A DNA stretch of 64,000 nucleotides, from contig JAQFWX010000028.1 of NCBI GenBank assembly GCA_027605045.1, positions 434,001 through 498,000 of the forward strand, written 5' to 3'. Shown one piece after another: positions 1 through 11,814 of the stretch (positions are counted from its first letter, which is position 1; every line of letters begins with the position of its first letter). The translations under genes and the position numbers were made by a program. A model generated the notes under the pieces. It did not search any database, had not been told where the DNA came from, and saw only the letters and a list, made by a program, of their open reading frames with translations. Source of the DNA: Phallus indusiatus. Its lineage: Eukaryota; Basidiomycota; Agaricomycetes; Phallales; Phallaceae.

Positions 1-1040
1 GCCTTCTCGTGAAACCTAATTCCAGGAACCCAAGATGGAGTATATTTTACTGAATCTCAGTTATACACTCATATAATTCAATATTGAACGTACGGATGGG
101 CAGAAAATCGACCAAGTATGCTCCTGGCGCCGAGACTTCTGCGACAGATTCCAAGGCGTTTTCCGCCAAATGCATATAAGGATCATTTTCGGGACGGGTT
201 TGTATCCCGTAGGTTATCTGTGATCAATTGATTCTCTTGTTAAGTCGAGTCATTCGATCTTACCTCCATAATCAATGGGCCAATGGCCTGTCTAGGCTGA
301 TCCATAAACGTATTTGGTGTTTGGTAAAGGCGATGCAACAGTCTCCTAGAAAAACCAAAATCAAATCATTAAGATGTGTTCGGTGAATAGCTGTGCGCAG
401 ACCTTGCTGATTTCTCCAACAATCCCTGATACTGTATCATGGAAGATTTGCCAACATACTGACGCAACAATGACCGCCGGTGTTTCCACTCTTTGTTCGG
501 CTGCAATGTTAATGTACTCTTCCAATCAGCCCTGTATAAAAATATATTAACAATCTATCAATGTTAAATGAAAATTGAAATGAGAGTATACGTACAGATC
601 ACTTAGCATGGTTGAATGAAATCGGTCGGAGTATATTTCTGCCCGTTTGTCAAACAGCTCGGAGACAAGTGTGTGAGAGTTGACGAAGAGAATGGATGTG
701 CCGCATACATTCAAGTATGTTAGCTCACCTGTAAAAAGTTCAACTTATGTGAGAGCAATCTGACTATCGAATACACCGTGACTGACCATGAATCTTCGCC
801 CATTTGTGGTATGTTTCCCATTTTCTTAGAAGCGGGATGTCCAACAAGTTGCCAATCAAAAATTTTCTCGGAGGACCAGGAGGTAATTTATATCCTAAGT
901 TTTCGTTATTCAATAGTTTAGCAGAAATAACGTGCACTCTTACCTTTAGGAACACGGATGTGTATTTTAGCATAGTAGAATAGACAAGAAGTGAGAAAGA
1001 CGAAGCAGAAGGCATGAAATTTCTCGATAGCGACCCCCAT
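1..1040 (-). CDS. Cytochrome P450, 5' part only (continues beyond the window start)
   Basis: Microsomal haem-thiolate monooxygenase, N-terminal part. The start chosen is the ATG at 1040-1038. It opens a short N-terminus and a hydrophobic signal anchor rich in Phe, Leu and Tyr. After an intron the proline hinge YKLPPGPPRKFLIGN follows, then the exon with SELFDKRAEIYSDR and the helix-C stretch WKHRRSLLRQY that is usual in fungal P450s. Later exons give MEITYG and SAPGAYLVDFLP, which are typical of the substrate-recognition region in basidiomycete families. At least five introns of about 45-60 nt can be placed with GT-AG ends and matching phase. The I-helix, ExxR and Cys-haem motifs lie outside the window, so catalytic integrity and CYP family cannot be judged. 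No lesion is visible in the part seen. Confidence 0.9.
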
Positions 1041-2038
1041 GCCAATTTGAGGTGAAGATAAGTAATATCTCCAATTCTTCAATCGTGGGGTTAAAAATAG
1101 TGATTCTGAGGAGATTCAGAATATCTGGCACGACAGATCGTGGTAATCACTCCCAGCACCGATGTATTAAACCGTAATGTCATGATCTATACCATCTCTA
1201 AACATGCGTCGACGTCGGCGATGTCAGTGAAATTTGATCTCGGGCTATCAGAACTATCGCGTCATTTTAGGAGCCGAAATGGTAAATGAAAGGGCAACTC
1301 AAATTACAAGCGCGCTAACGTGGCTAACAATTTCATTTCGATTAAGCTGATGAAATCTGAATTCTTATTGCAGCCTTTACGATGCCATTAATACATCGTA
1401 CCACGTAAATGCCTCCAATTCCCGAGCTCAGACCCATGCGGCTATATAATTCTACATTCATTGTCAAAACATCGGGAATTTGCCTCGACCGTTCATGAGG
1501 AAATTGGTAAGCCGGCAACGGGGTTTATGGCAGCTTGCGAGATACATGAGGTGTCAATAAGCCCGGGCCAAACCTAAGGCGAGTGATACAAAATGACAAT
1601 TCATTGAGTAACTGGCAACTATGCATAAGATGCCATTGTCATTGGAGTGTGCCGTTCAAGTTTTATATTAACATTAGTTCACCGTAGAATCGGTCGGATC
1701 TCACTTTTCAGGGATTCTAATGGGAGCGTAGTGAATTAGACCTCGCCAGGTATAAATCTTCAAAATATGGATTTACAGTGACGCAATTACCGGTGTTCGT
1801 ACCACCGCCGCCAAAAGATCTCTTAGGTTTTTCTTACACTCCCGTTACAGTTATTCATGCCAGGTACGACTTAGATTCGTATCCTCTTGGTGGCGGCTGC
1901 AAAAGTGTATTGGCGGGTTTTTGGTTTGATGATGGTGACTCAAGGTTTGGAATTCCATACTGCTAGTGAGAACCAAGTTGACTGAGACTATTGAACAGCA
2001 ATCTGTCGATGGTTAGGTGAGTTTCATACCCAGTAAAA
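1041..2038. other. Unassigned interval, no supported gene
   Basis: This holds the 5' flank of the P450 gene. A 62-codon plus-strand ORF at 1778-1966 has a proline run but no recognisable domain or splice context, so it is not called. Confidence 0.5.
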
Positions 2039-2544
2039 TCACTGAAGGTCGTAAGGTACATATTCATCTAACACAGAGGGTGATAATATGGTAGACCCAC
2101 GAAAACGCGCAGCGATGGCCTGTACCTTCGGAGCAAGTGTTCGTAACGATATGGTGTGTAAAGTCTCGTTTCTCGGCTTCCGTTCTTCGGCGATTAAATG
2201 ACTTGATTCCACGGCAGTACCCAAGCAGTACCAGACAGAAAAATATGCTTGGTCGATGAAGGAGCGGAAACTACGAAGCCATTGTTGAGTAGGAGGGAGA
2301 CCTAAAGAAAGAGTCAACTGAAATCCACAAACTCGCAATTCTACCCCCACACCCGTTCAGAAAGAGATTGCTGAAGACACAAACGCATTTCAGTAATTCT
2401 GCTCGAGCCCTGAGGAATAAAAACAGAATCCAAACCAAAATACGAGCGGTTTTGGGGTCTTTTCTTTCTTACATACATTATTATCCAGAATGCATAAGTT
2501 ACGAAGGGAGTATTTACTATTGAGCAAGTGTCTGACCTTTTCAC
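2039..2544 (-). other. Coding-like fragment, unrecognised
   Basis: Two neighbouring minus-strand open frames look protein-like. The upstream one contains SSRITEMRLCLQQ. The downstream one contains LPPTQQWLRSFRSF and FRGSTILSPSVLDEY and ends at a stop near 2039. GT and AG dinucleotides exist between them (about 2343-2290), but I could not find a splice that keeps the frame of both. It may be a small gene with an unusual intron or a relic. I do not recognise the family. Confidence 0.25.
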
Positions 2545-3887
2545 GTTATGTCACACGGTAATCAGCGCTCAGCGTCTAGCGTCTATATTTCGACATAGCG
2601 CGCCAGTGTTGGTCAGGGTCTGCACCAAACACAAACCAAACACCTTGCTGTCGAACTTCTGAAACGACACCCGGTCTCGAGAAATTTTCATTGGTACGAA
2701 GCGATTTTCATTGGACTATCGATGGACGAAGGATCACATCTATATAATTCGGATTACCAACTTACATGTGGCATGCAACCGGTTCCCAGCTTCGTGTGAG
2801 AAGCTATCGAGTCATCCTTGCATTGCTCTCTGAGTTCTTTACGTATCATCAGATAAAAAAGATTACACCTCGCTCCGAAAGGATATTGAAGTTACACGCA
2901 CATTCACGAGACCCGGCTCAGTTCAGGCTCCGCGTTCTCTGTATGTACGTGATTTGTTTTTAAGCAATGGCCAGATTCGCGCTGACATAGATTTGGCAGT
3001 ATCAAGCAACGGACAGAACTGAGAGACACTAGTTAATGAGCTCAGACACCCGGCAGTCACACCTACGTTACACGGATACCTTCCATTTCCTAAGTATCAG
3101 GGTACGCTTTTCACGCGATTTCACCATCAAATTGTTAACGATCTCAGTTCCGGATTACAGTCTCGCAGTGAATTAGTTTGTGACACAATAGGTCGAGGTA
3201 GGCGCCGAGAGAAACCGGTTCCTGAATTCAAGAAGTACAGAAGTGCCAAAGAACTGCTGTCGGATTATTTGAAACATGTGCCAACACAGCAAAATGAATA
3301 GGGTCGGTCCGTACCTTGTTCACTGAAGAGGCCATCTGTTGAGCTTTGATACCACAGCTTAAACCCCAGGCATCACCAACACGAGCAGCTTGCGCACGGA
3401 TGGATTACGATGGATCATGACACCTGCTGCTGTCGCGCTCTTCTCTCATTCAGGTATCACCACCTTCATTCTAGCGCATACCAAGATCAAGTATGTTCCC
3501 ATGCCATTCAAAAAATATTAAAAGTTTGATGCTCATCAAATAGAACAAAAAAACAAAAAACGATCCTTGAACTTCCAATATGCCGAGATGAGGTGAGCTA
3601 TTCCCGCACACAACCCGTTTGGGAAAAGTGGGTTGAAGCGCGTTGGTCTGTTGAGGGGTCCCAGCGCATTTGACCTTATTCGATAGAAAATGAACACAAT
3701 TGCTATCCCGATAAAAAAAATGGCATTAGGACATCGCCGATAAATGATGGTACTCTCAGCCAATTGTCGGCTGTTTTTCTTAGAGTGCATATATAATACA
3801 CTCAAGATCCTCTTCTAGCTACGTTTCTCTAAAATTCCTCTGTTTGGGTCCCTATTCCTCCCGTCAACCCTCTCAAGTCTCATATCA
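2545..3887. other. Unassigned interval upstream of the first SUR7-like gene
   Basis: No ORF here carries a recognisable domain. A TATA-like stretch (TATATAAT, 3790-3797) sits about 90 bp upstream of the SUR7-like start and probably belongs to its promoter. Confidence 0.4.
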
Positions 3888-4838
3888 ATGGCAGATATAA
3901 AACGCTTATCTGGGCCTGTCCTCTTCTTCGTGGCCTTCATCTTGATGTTGGTTGCATCAGTGTCAGTGCCGTTTTTCAAAACGGTGGACATCGTTCACAC
4001 AACCACTTCCGCTGGGGGAGTACAAATCGAGAAAGACAGTGTACGTTTATCTATTGCATATTTAATCCAGTGTAACTATATCTCTCCCTTAGTTTGGTAT
4101 CTGGGGTATTTGTGTCTCAGTACTCAACACAAATCTGTGTCAAGATCTGGGACATGGATATTCTGCCGCTCGTACGCATTTTTTTTACTTGAAAGTTTGA
4201 AACGCCTTTGATAGTTCCTTAGGCTTCTCTTTTTCTTCCGGAAAACTAGCTGTTGGTGTTAAATCTAGTTGGACCAGAGGTCTAGTTCTTCATCCTATTG
4301 GTAAGTGCACATTAACTCATCTTTCGTCCTTCATGATACCTAGCATTCCTCAATTGCCGCGATAGCTACCGCCGTTGTTTTCGTAACTTTTGTGACTTCA
4401 ATTGTAGTCCCAAACCAACGGTGGGTGCTTCACATAGTGCTTTCGGGAGCGGTAAAGGCTGAAACCATCTATCAAGAACTACAATCATAACAGGCTCTAT
4501 CGGAGCACTCTTGACATTGATCACATTAGCGATTGATATTGCGTTCAACATCCTAACGCGCAACGCTGTAGACAAACTTACAAATGCAGCTTCTACTTCC
4601 TTCGGCCCAGGTAAGTTTAGTTATTTTTTTGGTATTCAACTCGGTTCTTGTGTTCTCAATCTGACCATTCCACTCATCAGGTTTTTATTTGACGCTTGTC
4701 GGATTCGTCGCCACCATTGCAGGCGTAGTTCTCGTTTACATACGCAGACGGGGCGAGGATGACGCCTGGGACTCAATAGATTCAAGTTCCATCTCGTTGA
4801 ACTTTTTGAAGAAACCTCTGTCGCGTTTCAAAAATTAA
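3888..4838 (+). CDS. SUR7/PalI-family four-helix membrane protein, copy A
   Basis: Predicted plasma-membrane protein of the SUR7/PalI group; characterised members act in eisosomes or in ambient-pH sensing. Exons: 3888-4040, 4093-4171, 4223-4300, 4366-4420, 4477-4610, 4681-4838. The start MADIKRLSG leads directly into helix 1 (VLFFVAFILMLVASVSVPFF). An extracellular loop holds a Gly-Ile-Trp-Gly-x-Cys element and a second Cys, as in the family. Helices 2-4 follow (ATAVVFVTFV, IGALLTLITLAIDIAF, FYLTLVGFVATIAGVVLV), then a short basic cytosolic tail. The 4421-4476 intron uses an acceptor ending CAAG; this is supported because copy B needs the same choice to keep frame. Copy A has a shorter third exon than copy B, with part of the loop changed. 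Confidence 0.82.
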
Positions 4839-5399
4839 CTCACGAAAAGATACGACTGTCACAATTTTAATGATTCTGTTTGCTGGAATATATATCTAAA
4901 TGATAGGTTACTATTTACACAAATATTTGATTTTGAACGTTCAGCATCACCGCCTCAAATTTCCTTTTTTATAACCATGCAGATCATGCCTCAATTAGGA
5001 AACACACCGGTATTGATGAATGCCGGTGAACTTGTTTGTATACGGCTGTTTTGAATCAGGAACCAATTTGGCCAGGGTTCGAAGAAGCGTGTCTTCATCT
5101 GTCTTCATGTGTACAGGTATGTACCGGCTCCTGAAGTCCCGAGAGCTTGATGGCACGATGCTACTGATCTTCGTGATGCAACGTGTATAACGCGTATGTG
5201 CTCGACTAAAGGGGGCGTTTTGTCAACAAACTAAGGCTCAGAGTTATGTAAACAGCGGGTGACTAACTTTTTTTTTTTTTTGGTGGAGCTTAAAGATAGT
5301 TTTCGAGCGAGAGTGTCATTTGACACCCCTTGTCAACTCGGTCCACTACCCTAACTAACCGAGCGGAGCGGGTGACTAACTTTGCTTGTGCGCCGTCCA
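4839..5399. other. 3' flank of SUR7-like copy A
   Basis: Non-coding. It shares similarity with the flank of copy B and contains a poly-T run near 5270-5280. No gene seen. Confidence 0.5.
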
Positions 5400-6140
5400 A
5401 ATATTAGAGTCCAACGGAGTCGAACATAATAATTAGAAAACGAAAGGCGCATATATGGATACCCGGCATAGGTCATCATTAGGTGGCTTGACCAAATGGC
5501 TGTCCATTGACGTCTCTGAAGTTCTTGTCCCGTCGACGTAGTCCTCGAGGGCAAAAAAGGGTTGACTTTTATGCGTCACATACCTTGTCCAGTTCAACAT
5601 AGCCGAACTTAACAATCATCGCCTTATCGAGGATGCCGATATTTTGAAGAGGCCGCTCAACATATACTAACATTGAAGGGTTTGCACTATTTAGTAATAG
5701 ACAAATGCTTCAACTCCATGGCAATGGTTTGCAGATTTCTGAAGTCATGTTTCGTGGCATGAGTTGAACAGTGTCCTGTTTTATGTATAAGCAAAGGTAT
5801 ACGGGTTGGAATGCATAACGAACTCTCATAGGAAGCGTCTTTGTTGTTGGAGCAGTTGTAATTCCGCCTGGGGTAGTACGGACAGGAGGGATGGGTATTG
5901 TTTGATGAATGTCTAGCTGTAGATTTCAGCAAACTTGCAAACTCAAACCCAGTCCAAAATCCCTTTCCTCGTCAGAGACATTGGGATTTAGAAGTAGTAG
6001 AACATTTCCGGCACTATCGCGGTGCAGACTTCCCCCATCCACAAGGAAGTTTGGACGTATGATAGCTAAGAAGGGAAAACTTACCGGCTAAGATAGCCCT
6101 TATACCAAGAATAAACTCCAGCGAGTTCACATTATAATGG
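5400..6140 (-). pseudogene. FunK1-type protein kinase relic, copy A
   Basis: Decayed copy of a fungal FunK1-family kinase (a fungus-specific protein-kinase-like family). On the minus strand near 6060-5950 the catalytic-loop remnant reads LHRDSAGNVLL, compared with HRDISAGNILL in copy B, so the isoleucine codon of HRDIS is lost. The glycine-rich residues upstream and the DFEFA metal-binding segment are shifted or missing. Further down, peptides such as DIGILDKAM and YVDGTRTSE match the C-lobe of copy B, but in different frames. No splice model restores a continuous frame. Confidence 0.7.
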
Positions 6141-6956
6141 TTCAACGTCAACATTCACTACCGGTTTCGTAGCTCTGCAGAACCGCCGCCTCCATTAGCA
6201 GTGCCGAACACGGCACAGGCGTCCTCCAACCGAGCAGGAAAAAACTCCGTCGCGGCTGCATCGTCTGTTGACCTCATCCTCTGTCCAACGCGGCAGACAT
6301 CTCGTTTCTCATTGAGTCTCCATTTTCTCTCAAGCTTCCTTTCCCATCCACCTAACCCAGGTTTATACCACTTCAACCTGTCGCACTATCTACACGTATC
6401 GTCGTCGGTTCGCGAGCTACAGAGGATCCCAGTCGGAGAGGTCCCGCCCCCGAGCCATCCGCGTCACCTCCCACTGCACTGATTTAAATTCTGGGCAGCG
6501 ACGGGGCTTCTGACGAGGCTGGATTACAGCGCAATCTGAAGCGAAGCGCCTTCTCAAGCCGTGCGAAAGCGATCGCATGTTCAATGTTTATTGGATAGTT
6601 TTAGGAGCTGCAGAAACAGTAATGATCTTTGATGTTTTATCCGCCGAGCATGTAGGTTAGCTTTTTCCGTACATAACCTTGTTTTGGATTAGTGAACTGA
6701 TAATAATTGGTTTGTTGAAGTTCCCGCTTATGGCTTTATACAACAAAATTAATCAATATTGCGACAACAAACTAACGTTAGACCGGAAGGCTAACTGCCT
6801 GAACTGTCTACATCCTCGATAAACGATTACACTCCAAGAGTACAAAAACTCAAGATACTCTTCCAGTTGCATTTCTCTAAAAGTTCATCCCCTCCCCTCC
6901 CCCCTCTTCGTTTGCTTTGCCTATCCCGCCATCGCCCACTTTCTAGTCTCATATCA
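6141..6956. other. Spacer between duplication units
   Basis: Two overlapping opposite-strand ORFs of 72-93 codons (6158-6482) lack recognisable motifs. The stretch probably contains the promoter of SUR7-like copy B and possibly an eroded kinase N-terminus. No gene is supported. Confidence 0.4.
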
Positions 6957-7863
6957 ATGGCAAATCAGAAACGCTTATCTGGTATCGCCCTCTTTTTCGC
7001 GGCTTTTATCTTATTGTTGGTTGCTTCTGTGTCGGTGCCGTTTTTCAAAACGGTGGACATCGTTCACACAACTGTGTCCGTTGAAGGAGTACAATTCCAG
7101 GACGTCAGAGTATGTTTATCCATTGTACACTTCATTCGGCGTAAATCCTGATTTTTCGTAGTATGGTATCTGGGGTACTTGCGGCCTAAGAATTGTGGGT
7201 ACCAACGGAAATCCATGTCAATATTTAGGACATGGATATGCTGTCGATCGTATGCATTTTTAACTGAAAATTTAAAACATCAAAATTGATGTCTCCTTAG
7301 GTATCATCGAAAGTGAAATACCTGGACAAATAACTCTTGCTGTTGGTGTTGAATCTAGTTGGACCCGGGGTCTAATCCTTCATCCCATCGGTAACCCGTG
7401 CATTAATTTATCTTTCATTTCTCATAGTACTGAGCATTCCTTGATTTGTTGTAATAGCCACTGCCCTTGTTTTCATAACTTTCGTAAATTCTATTGTGGT
7501 CCCAAACCAACGGTGGGTGCTTCAGATAATGCTTTCAGGAGCGATAACTCGAAAAGCTGAAAAAATTCACCAAGAACTGTCATCATAACAGGTTTCATCG
7601 GTGCACTCTTGATACTGGTCGCATTGGCGATCGATATTGCGTTTAACGTCCTAACACGCAACGCCGTAAACCAAATTACCAGTTTCGCTTCTACTTCATT
7701 CGGACCAGGTAAATTCAGCTCAATTCCTTATCCGGCTAGGTTCTTGTTTCTCAGTCTGACATTCTACTCATTAGGTTTTTATTTGACTCTTGTTGGATTT
7801 GTTGCCACCGTTGCAGGGGTAATTCTTATTTTCATACACAGTCGTAGCAAGGATAACGCATGA
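6957..7863 (+). CDS. SUR7/PalI-family four-helix membrane protein, copy B
   Basis: Paralogue of the gene at 3888-4838 with the same six-exon structure: 6957-7109, 7162-7249, 7301-7390, 7458-7512, 7575-7708, 7775-7863. The start MANQKRLSG was preferred to an in-frame upstream ATG at 6867 because it matches copy A and precedes helix 1 directly. The loop exon reads YGIWGTCGLRIVG with a second Cys about 12 residues later. Helices 2-4 are ATALVFITFV, IGALLILVALAIDIAF and FYLTLVGFVATVAGVILI. The protein ends IHSRSKDNA and is shorter at the C-terminus than copy A by about 23 residues. Both copies look intact. Role inferred from family only: cortical membrane organisation or signalling. Confidence 0.82.
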
Positions 7864-9387
7864 GACTCGGGATCTATTTCCGTCTCACTGAATTTCTTGA
7901 CAAACTCTCCATCGCGCTTCAGGAATTAATCCATGAAAGACACGATTTTCATAATTCTTTACGGGCCTGCTCATATATGTGTGTGATTGATACGTTATTT
8001 ATTTAACATCGGATTTCCAATAATCAGCATCATCCCCTTGAAATCTCATTTTTGCTCACAACGATCATTCCCCAATTTGGAAACAACTGGTATCGATGCA
8101 CGCGGGGTGAACGTGAGAGTATACGGATGTTTTTGAACCAGGGCTTAGAAGAAGCGTTGGTCTTCATGCGTGATTTGCGCAAGTTCCTACAAGATCCGCA
8201 AGTACTGATGGCACGATACCACTGATCCTCTTGATGCAACGCATATCATGATCATATGTATGCGCTATACTAAAGAAAAATATTTTGTCGATTCCGCGTG
8301 CAGCGACTAGTATGGTCCCATATCCGAATTCGAAACGGAGTCAGGCTGTTGGATTTTGTAGCGTCGGACTCTATATAGTACACTAGATATTACGTAATAG
8401 ACTTGAGCAGTTCGTCTCCACCATCATGTGCCCCATCTTGTGATCCATCTTGTGCCCCATCTTGTGTCCCATCTTGTGTCTCTTTCTCCTCTCCCTCTCT
8501 CTATTTCCAACACAGGCAAGAGTTCAAGTTGAACGTTGAATGTCAGAAAAAAACAGGCGCATAAATCGATGTGATGAGGTTTGAGGGACTTCATAGTGTA
8601 GTATGATATATATGACATATAAACACTCACAGATTCAATCAACGATCCGGGGTGCGTCGTCCCGACTCCCGAGCTCGAGTTCGAATTTAACAAGCAACAA
8701 CTATAACGCAGTCCCATGGTTTTCCCGCGGTTCCCCAAAGAAAGCAAAGTTAAAGCGACATAAGGATACGTCAAGTAATGTTCATCAACACTAGTTACTT
8801 ACCGACCTCTCTTGTCAATATCCTAGATAAGTGCCATCATGAACTTTGGCAGATGGGGACAGTGATCATGACACTGACCCATATTGAGACTCTTGCCCTA
8901 AATTGGGCGGTGATGAACCGCGTAAGACTGCGAAAACACCGATTTTTTATAAAGAGCGCAAATTGGAACCGAGTACGAATCAACGAAATGATGCATCGGA
9001 GTAAGTTAGTCAATCCTGAGGCTATGTAAGCAGGTATTTTGGGGACTAACGAACCAACAAAACCACCGGCTTGGTTCGTGAGTAGGGGCAATTATTTTTT
9101 ACAGACAAAGTTGCCTGAAAAAATAATTGTAAAACTCATTATGGCTGTAATACCGATAGTTGTTTGACTTGATTCATCTACATCCATCTGAATCATATAT
9201 ATACATTTCTGCTTAACTCAACTTTACGACGCCATTGTTGGGGGATACTAAAAATAGTCACAGCAGCAGTCCATCTCGATAAAGGGACATTTCCAACACA
9301 GAACGTATTACATTCTTGGTGACAAGAGCGGAATCCAATTATTAAGATGACAAAAAAGTGACGCTCCAGTGACCGAAAATCTAAGCA
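7864..9387. other. Unassigned interval within duplication unit B
   Basis: It holds the 3' flank similar to that of copy A (about 8020-8160), a 12-bp minisatellite (8422-8481) and several overlapping short ORFs (8424-9091) without recognisable motifs. The extra length relative to unit A lies mainly here. Confidence 0.45.
8422..8481 (+). repeat. 12-bp minisatellite, five units
   Basis: Five tandem 12-bp units of the form CATCTTGTGNNN; the first unit reads CATCATGTGCCC. On the opposite strand the repeat stays open and would encode a repeating Thr-Arg-Trp-x pattern at the end of a 116-codon ORF, which I do not regard as a gene. Confidence 0.85.
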
Positions 9388-10330
9388 CTAGGTTCCCAGT
9401 TGACGATATAAATCAAGTCCACGAAGGTCCGTGATGACTTGATTAAGTATGCGGATGAGGCCATCACAAGTAGCTTGGCCAAATGGGCGGTCCATTAACA
9501 TCTCTGAAGGTCTTGTTCCGTCGATGTAGCCTTTGAGAGAAAAAAAAAATTGGACCAGTTGTGCACTAAATTGACGAAGTAACGGCGATCCGAACAATCG
9601 TACTGGGCCCCTGGCTGACTCTCGCGCGTCACATATCTTGTTCAGTTCAACATAGCCAAATAGACTTTTGAAGCTTTCCTTGACCTTGATGATCATCGCC
9701 TTATCGAGGATGCCGATGTCTTGAAGAGGCGCTCAACATATGCTAAACGTCGGAGGGTCGCGTAGTAGATAACCCAAACAAATGATTCAATGTCATGGCA
9801 TATTTCATGGTTTATAGGTCGGTTCTCAGCCATAGCATCAACGAGCTCGCAAGCCATAAATTGAACAGTACCCTATGTCCATGTATAAGTAAACGTACAC
9901 GGTTTGAATGCATAACGTACTGTCATAGGAGCATCATGCTGAACGAACGGCCAAAGCTTATGCGTCTTTGTTGGTGGAGTCATAGTTTCGCCTAATACTG
10001 GGGTAGTACGAACAGGAAGGACGGGTACTGTTCGATGAATGTCCAGCCGTAAACCCCCAATTCCAGCAAACTCAAAGTCAGTCAGAAATCCCTTTTTCTC
10101 GTCAGGGACATTGGGATTTAGAGATAGTAGAATATTTCCGGCACTGATATCACGGTGCAGAATTCCCGCATCTGCCAGAAATTTGTGTCCTAAATTTTTC
10201 AAAAGAAGAATGAACTGTCCATAAGGCTAGGAAGGGAAACATACCCGCCAGAGCAGCTCTAACACCAAGAAAGAATTATCGAATTCCCATAAATGTCGTC
10301 CTATCGTTTCAAAGAAAACACGATGTAAAA
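9388..10330 (-). pseudogene. FunK1-type protein kinase, degraded, copy B
   Basis: Minus-strand FunK1-family kinase. Visible in order: ETIGRHLWEFD, GHKFLADAGILHRDISAGNILL (catalytic-loop Asp), KGFLTDFEFA (metal-binding segment), GTVQFMACELV (activation/P+1 region), HDIESFVWVIYY (a family hallmark near HDLES) and a C-lobe ending DLYRQLGT with a stop at 9388. Introns are supported after AALAG (about 10235-10180) and after PMT (about 9915-9868). Lesions: the segment before AALAG needs a one-base shift relative to WEFD, and after YYATLRR the frame continues only through an implausibly short 29-nt intron or a frameshift. It is therefore called a pseudogene, though an intact gene with unusual splicing is not excluded. 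Peptides further upstream (10300-10650, for example HVKRIKDRIEEQK) may be an eroded N-terminus. Confidence 0.7.
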
Positions 10331-11384
10331 TAGTCGTATCTTCTTCCTGGTTTCTCGAGGCATCTCGCAAGTTCGCTGTTGTGAGTTTACGCGACCATCC
10401 AATAGTGAAACATCCGACCCTCTCGGGTACTCGACCAATCCTTCAGGTCTCCCAAATGACTCCGGAGATGCTGCGGGTTGCTGTTTCTGTTCTTCGATGC
10501 GATCCTTTATTCGTTTCACATGCTCGTAAATGAGCGACTCTCCATGGGACTGCGCCTGCGCTTGCTTGGCCAGCGGGGGTGCTGGTCGCTGATGGGTGTT
10601 TCGGTTGTTGGAACTGAGTACTGAGGGCCCCTGACAGTTTAAGGTTGTTCAAGTGCTGCTAGGGAGGGAGATGCTAGTGAGTAAGATGTCTTTCGACGCG
10701 AAGTTCGACCGTGCCCGTGAAATTCGCCGTTGGTGTTCTTACGACTATGATTGACACCACGCCCACCAAGCACCGAGCCTGGGCCCCTTCCCGCAGGGTT
10801 CTTCCTGTATGACGGAGCATCTGACAAGACTGAATGCATGCAACTACGTGCATCTGTAAACTTAGCAACTGAAGGCCACGTGTGTCCGATTGTTAACAAA
10901 CGGTCGACTTCTCTGAGAGGAAGGCGCCGGCGGCTCACTCTTTTCCTCCAGATTTATCATGCCGTGCGGCAATTGCACAATATGACTCACATTGCAATAA
11001 TGGGCTTCAAAGTAATATGTATGAAACAATGTTTAATTAAAATAAATATGAATCGAAGTTTACTAGTAGATGGTAACCAAGCTCGAACACTGAGCTTGGT
11101 CAGCAGCAACCATACCGGGAACCTGGCTATATGGCGGCAACTCGGCAGTAATTTGCCGCTGTTACTGACATGTCACACATCACAGCATATTGCTTTTTAT
11201 TTTTTATTTTTTGTTAGTAATCATAAATAATTAGCTAATGAAGCATATGTCCTTTTATTTTTTATTCATCTTCTGTCAATAACTCAAAAACACTTGAGCC
11301 ATGGATGTTTTTTTGGACTATATTTATGACGCTGGTTATTGTAGCTATAAATAAGAGAAATTGCGATCAAATCCCGTGATGTGT
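10331..11384. other. Unassigned interval, possible kinase N-terminus remnants and tRNA-like debris
   Basis: Overlapping ORFs on both strands (10443-11230) do not form a convincing gene. At 11088-11104 lies a 17-nt block, AGCTCGAACACTGAGCT, which recurs inverted near 11860-11876. Confidence 0.35.
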
Positions 11385-11465
11385 GCGTGTCTTAGTGGTA
11401 TGTATGTAGTGCGTGGGAATGCTCTTTTTGTCGACCCGGCGGTTCAATTCTCCTCGAGGCCTGTT
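11385..11465 (+). repeat. tRNA-like sequence (possible SINE head), plus orientation
   Basis: An A-box-like GTCTTAGTGGTA is followed about 45 nt later by a B-box-like GGTTCAATTC, the spacing of an RNA polymerase III internal promoter. No complete cloverleaf with acceptor and anticodon stems can be folded, so this is not called a tRNA gene. It fits a tRNA-derived short interspersed element or a decayed tRNA. Confidence 0.35.
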
Positions 11466-11589
11466 TTTTGCCTGTTGGCTATAAACCTCAAAACAGCGCT
11501 TATTTCCGCTGAAATTGTTTGTAGAACTGCTGAATAGATTCCATAGCACAAATTTAAGAGTATAGTTTTGTGAAACAAAATTGAAGCAA

Positions 11590-11690
11590 AATACAACATT
11601 CGCATTCGAACCCGCGACCCACAAGCCCGGCACTCAAGCGCCCGAACCCTTGAGCCATACGACACATGTTGGGGCAACCGTTTATGGCAC
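11590..11690 (-). repeat. tRNA-like sequence (possible SINE head), minus orientation
   Basis: On the minus strand an A-box-like TGGCTCAAGGG is followed by a good B-box, GGTTCGAATGC. It faces the plus-strand tRNA-like block at 11385-11465 across about 125 bp, so the two form an inverted pair. The cloverleaf is incomplete. Best read as tRNA-derived repeat material. Confidence 0.4.
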
Positions 11691-11814
11691 AATTGTTCTG
11701 TTTATTCCAGAATAGAGTGCAGACGGGACAAAATCAATTTCTCTTGATATTCTAAATTCCACATTAAACTGCATAAATAATCAATTTTTCGCAAATATTT
11801 TTTTTGTCGCCAGG

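Larger units (their letters stand above)
3888..6140. repeat. Segmental duplication unit A (SUR7-like gene plus FunK1 relic)
   Basis: The order SUR7/PalI-like gene (+), 3' flank, then FunK1 kinase relic (-) recurs at 6957-10330. Similarity includes non-coding DNA: the downstream flanks near 4935-5110 and 8020-8160 align by eye, and so do the kinase relics. The exact ends of the unit are not defined. Confidence 0.75.
6957..10330. repeat. Segmental duplication unit B (SUR7-like gene plus FunK1 relic)
   Basis: Second unit of the tandem duplication that starts at 3888. Its kinase relic is better preserved than the one in unit A. The interval between gene and kinase is longer here, about 1.5 kb against 0.6 kb, so DNA was gained here or lost in unit A after duplication. 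Confidence 0.75.

Noticed and set aside
5265..5282. Poly-T run as a possible retroposon tail
   Set aside because: No target duplication or element body was found next to it, and simple T runs are common in these spacers.
8603..9091. Several overlapping ORFs of 63-84 codons on both strands
   Set aside because: No motif, no splice context, and mutually overlapping frames.
10751..11230. 159-codon plus-strand ORF
   Set aside because: No domain, low-complexity start, overlaps opposite-strand ORFs and a dispersed repeat block. Not supported as a gene.
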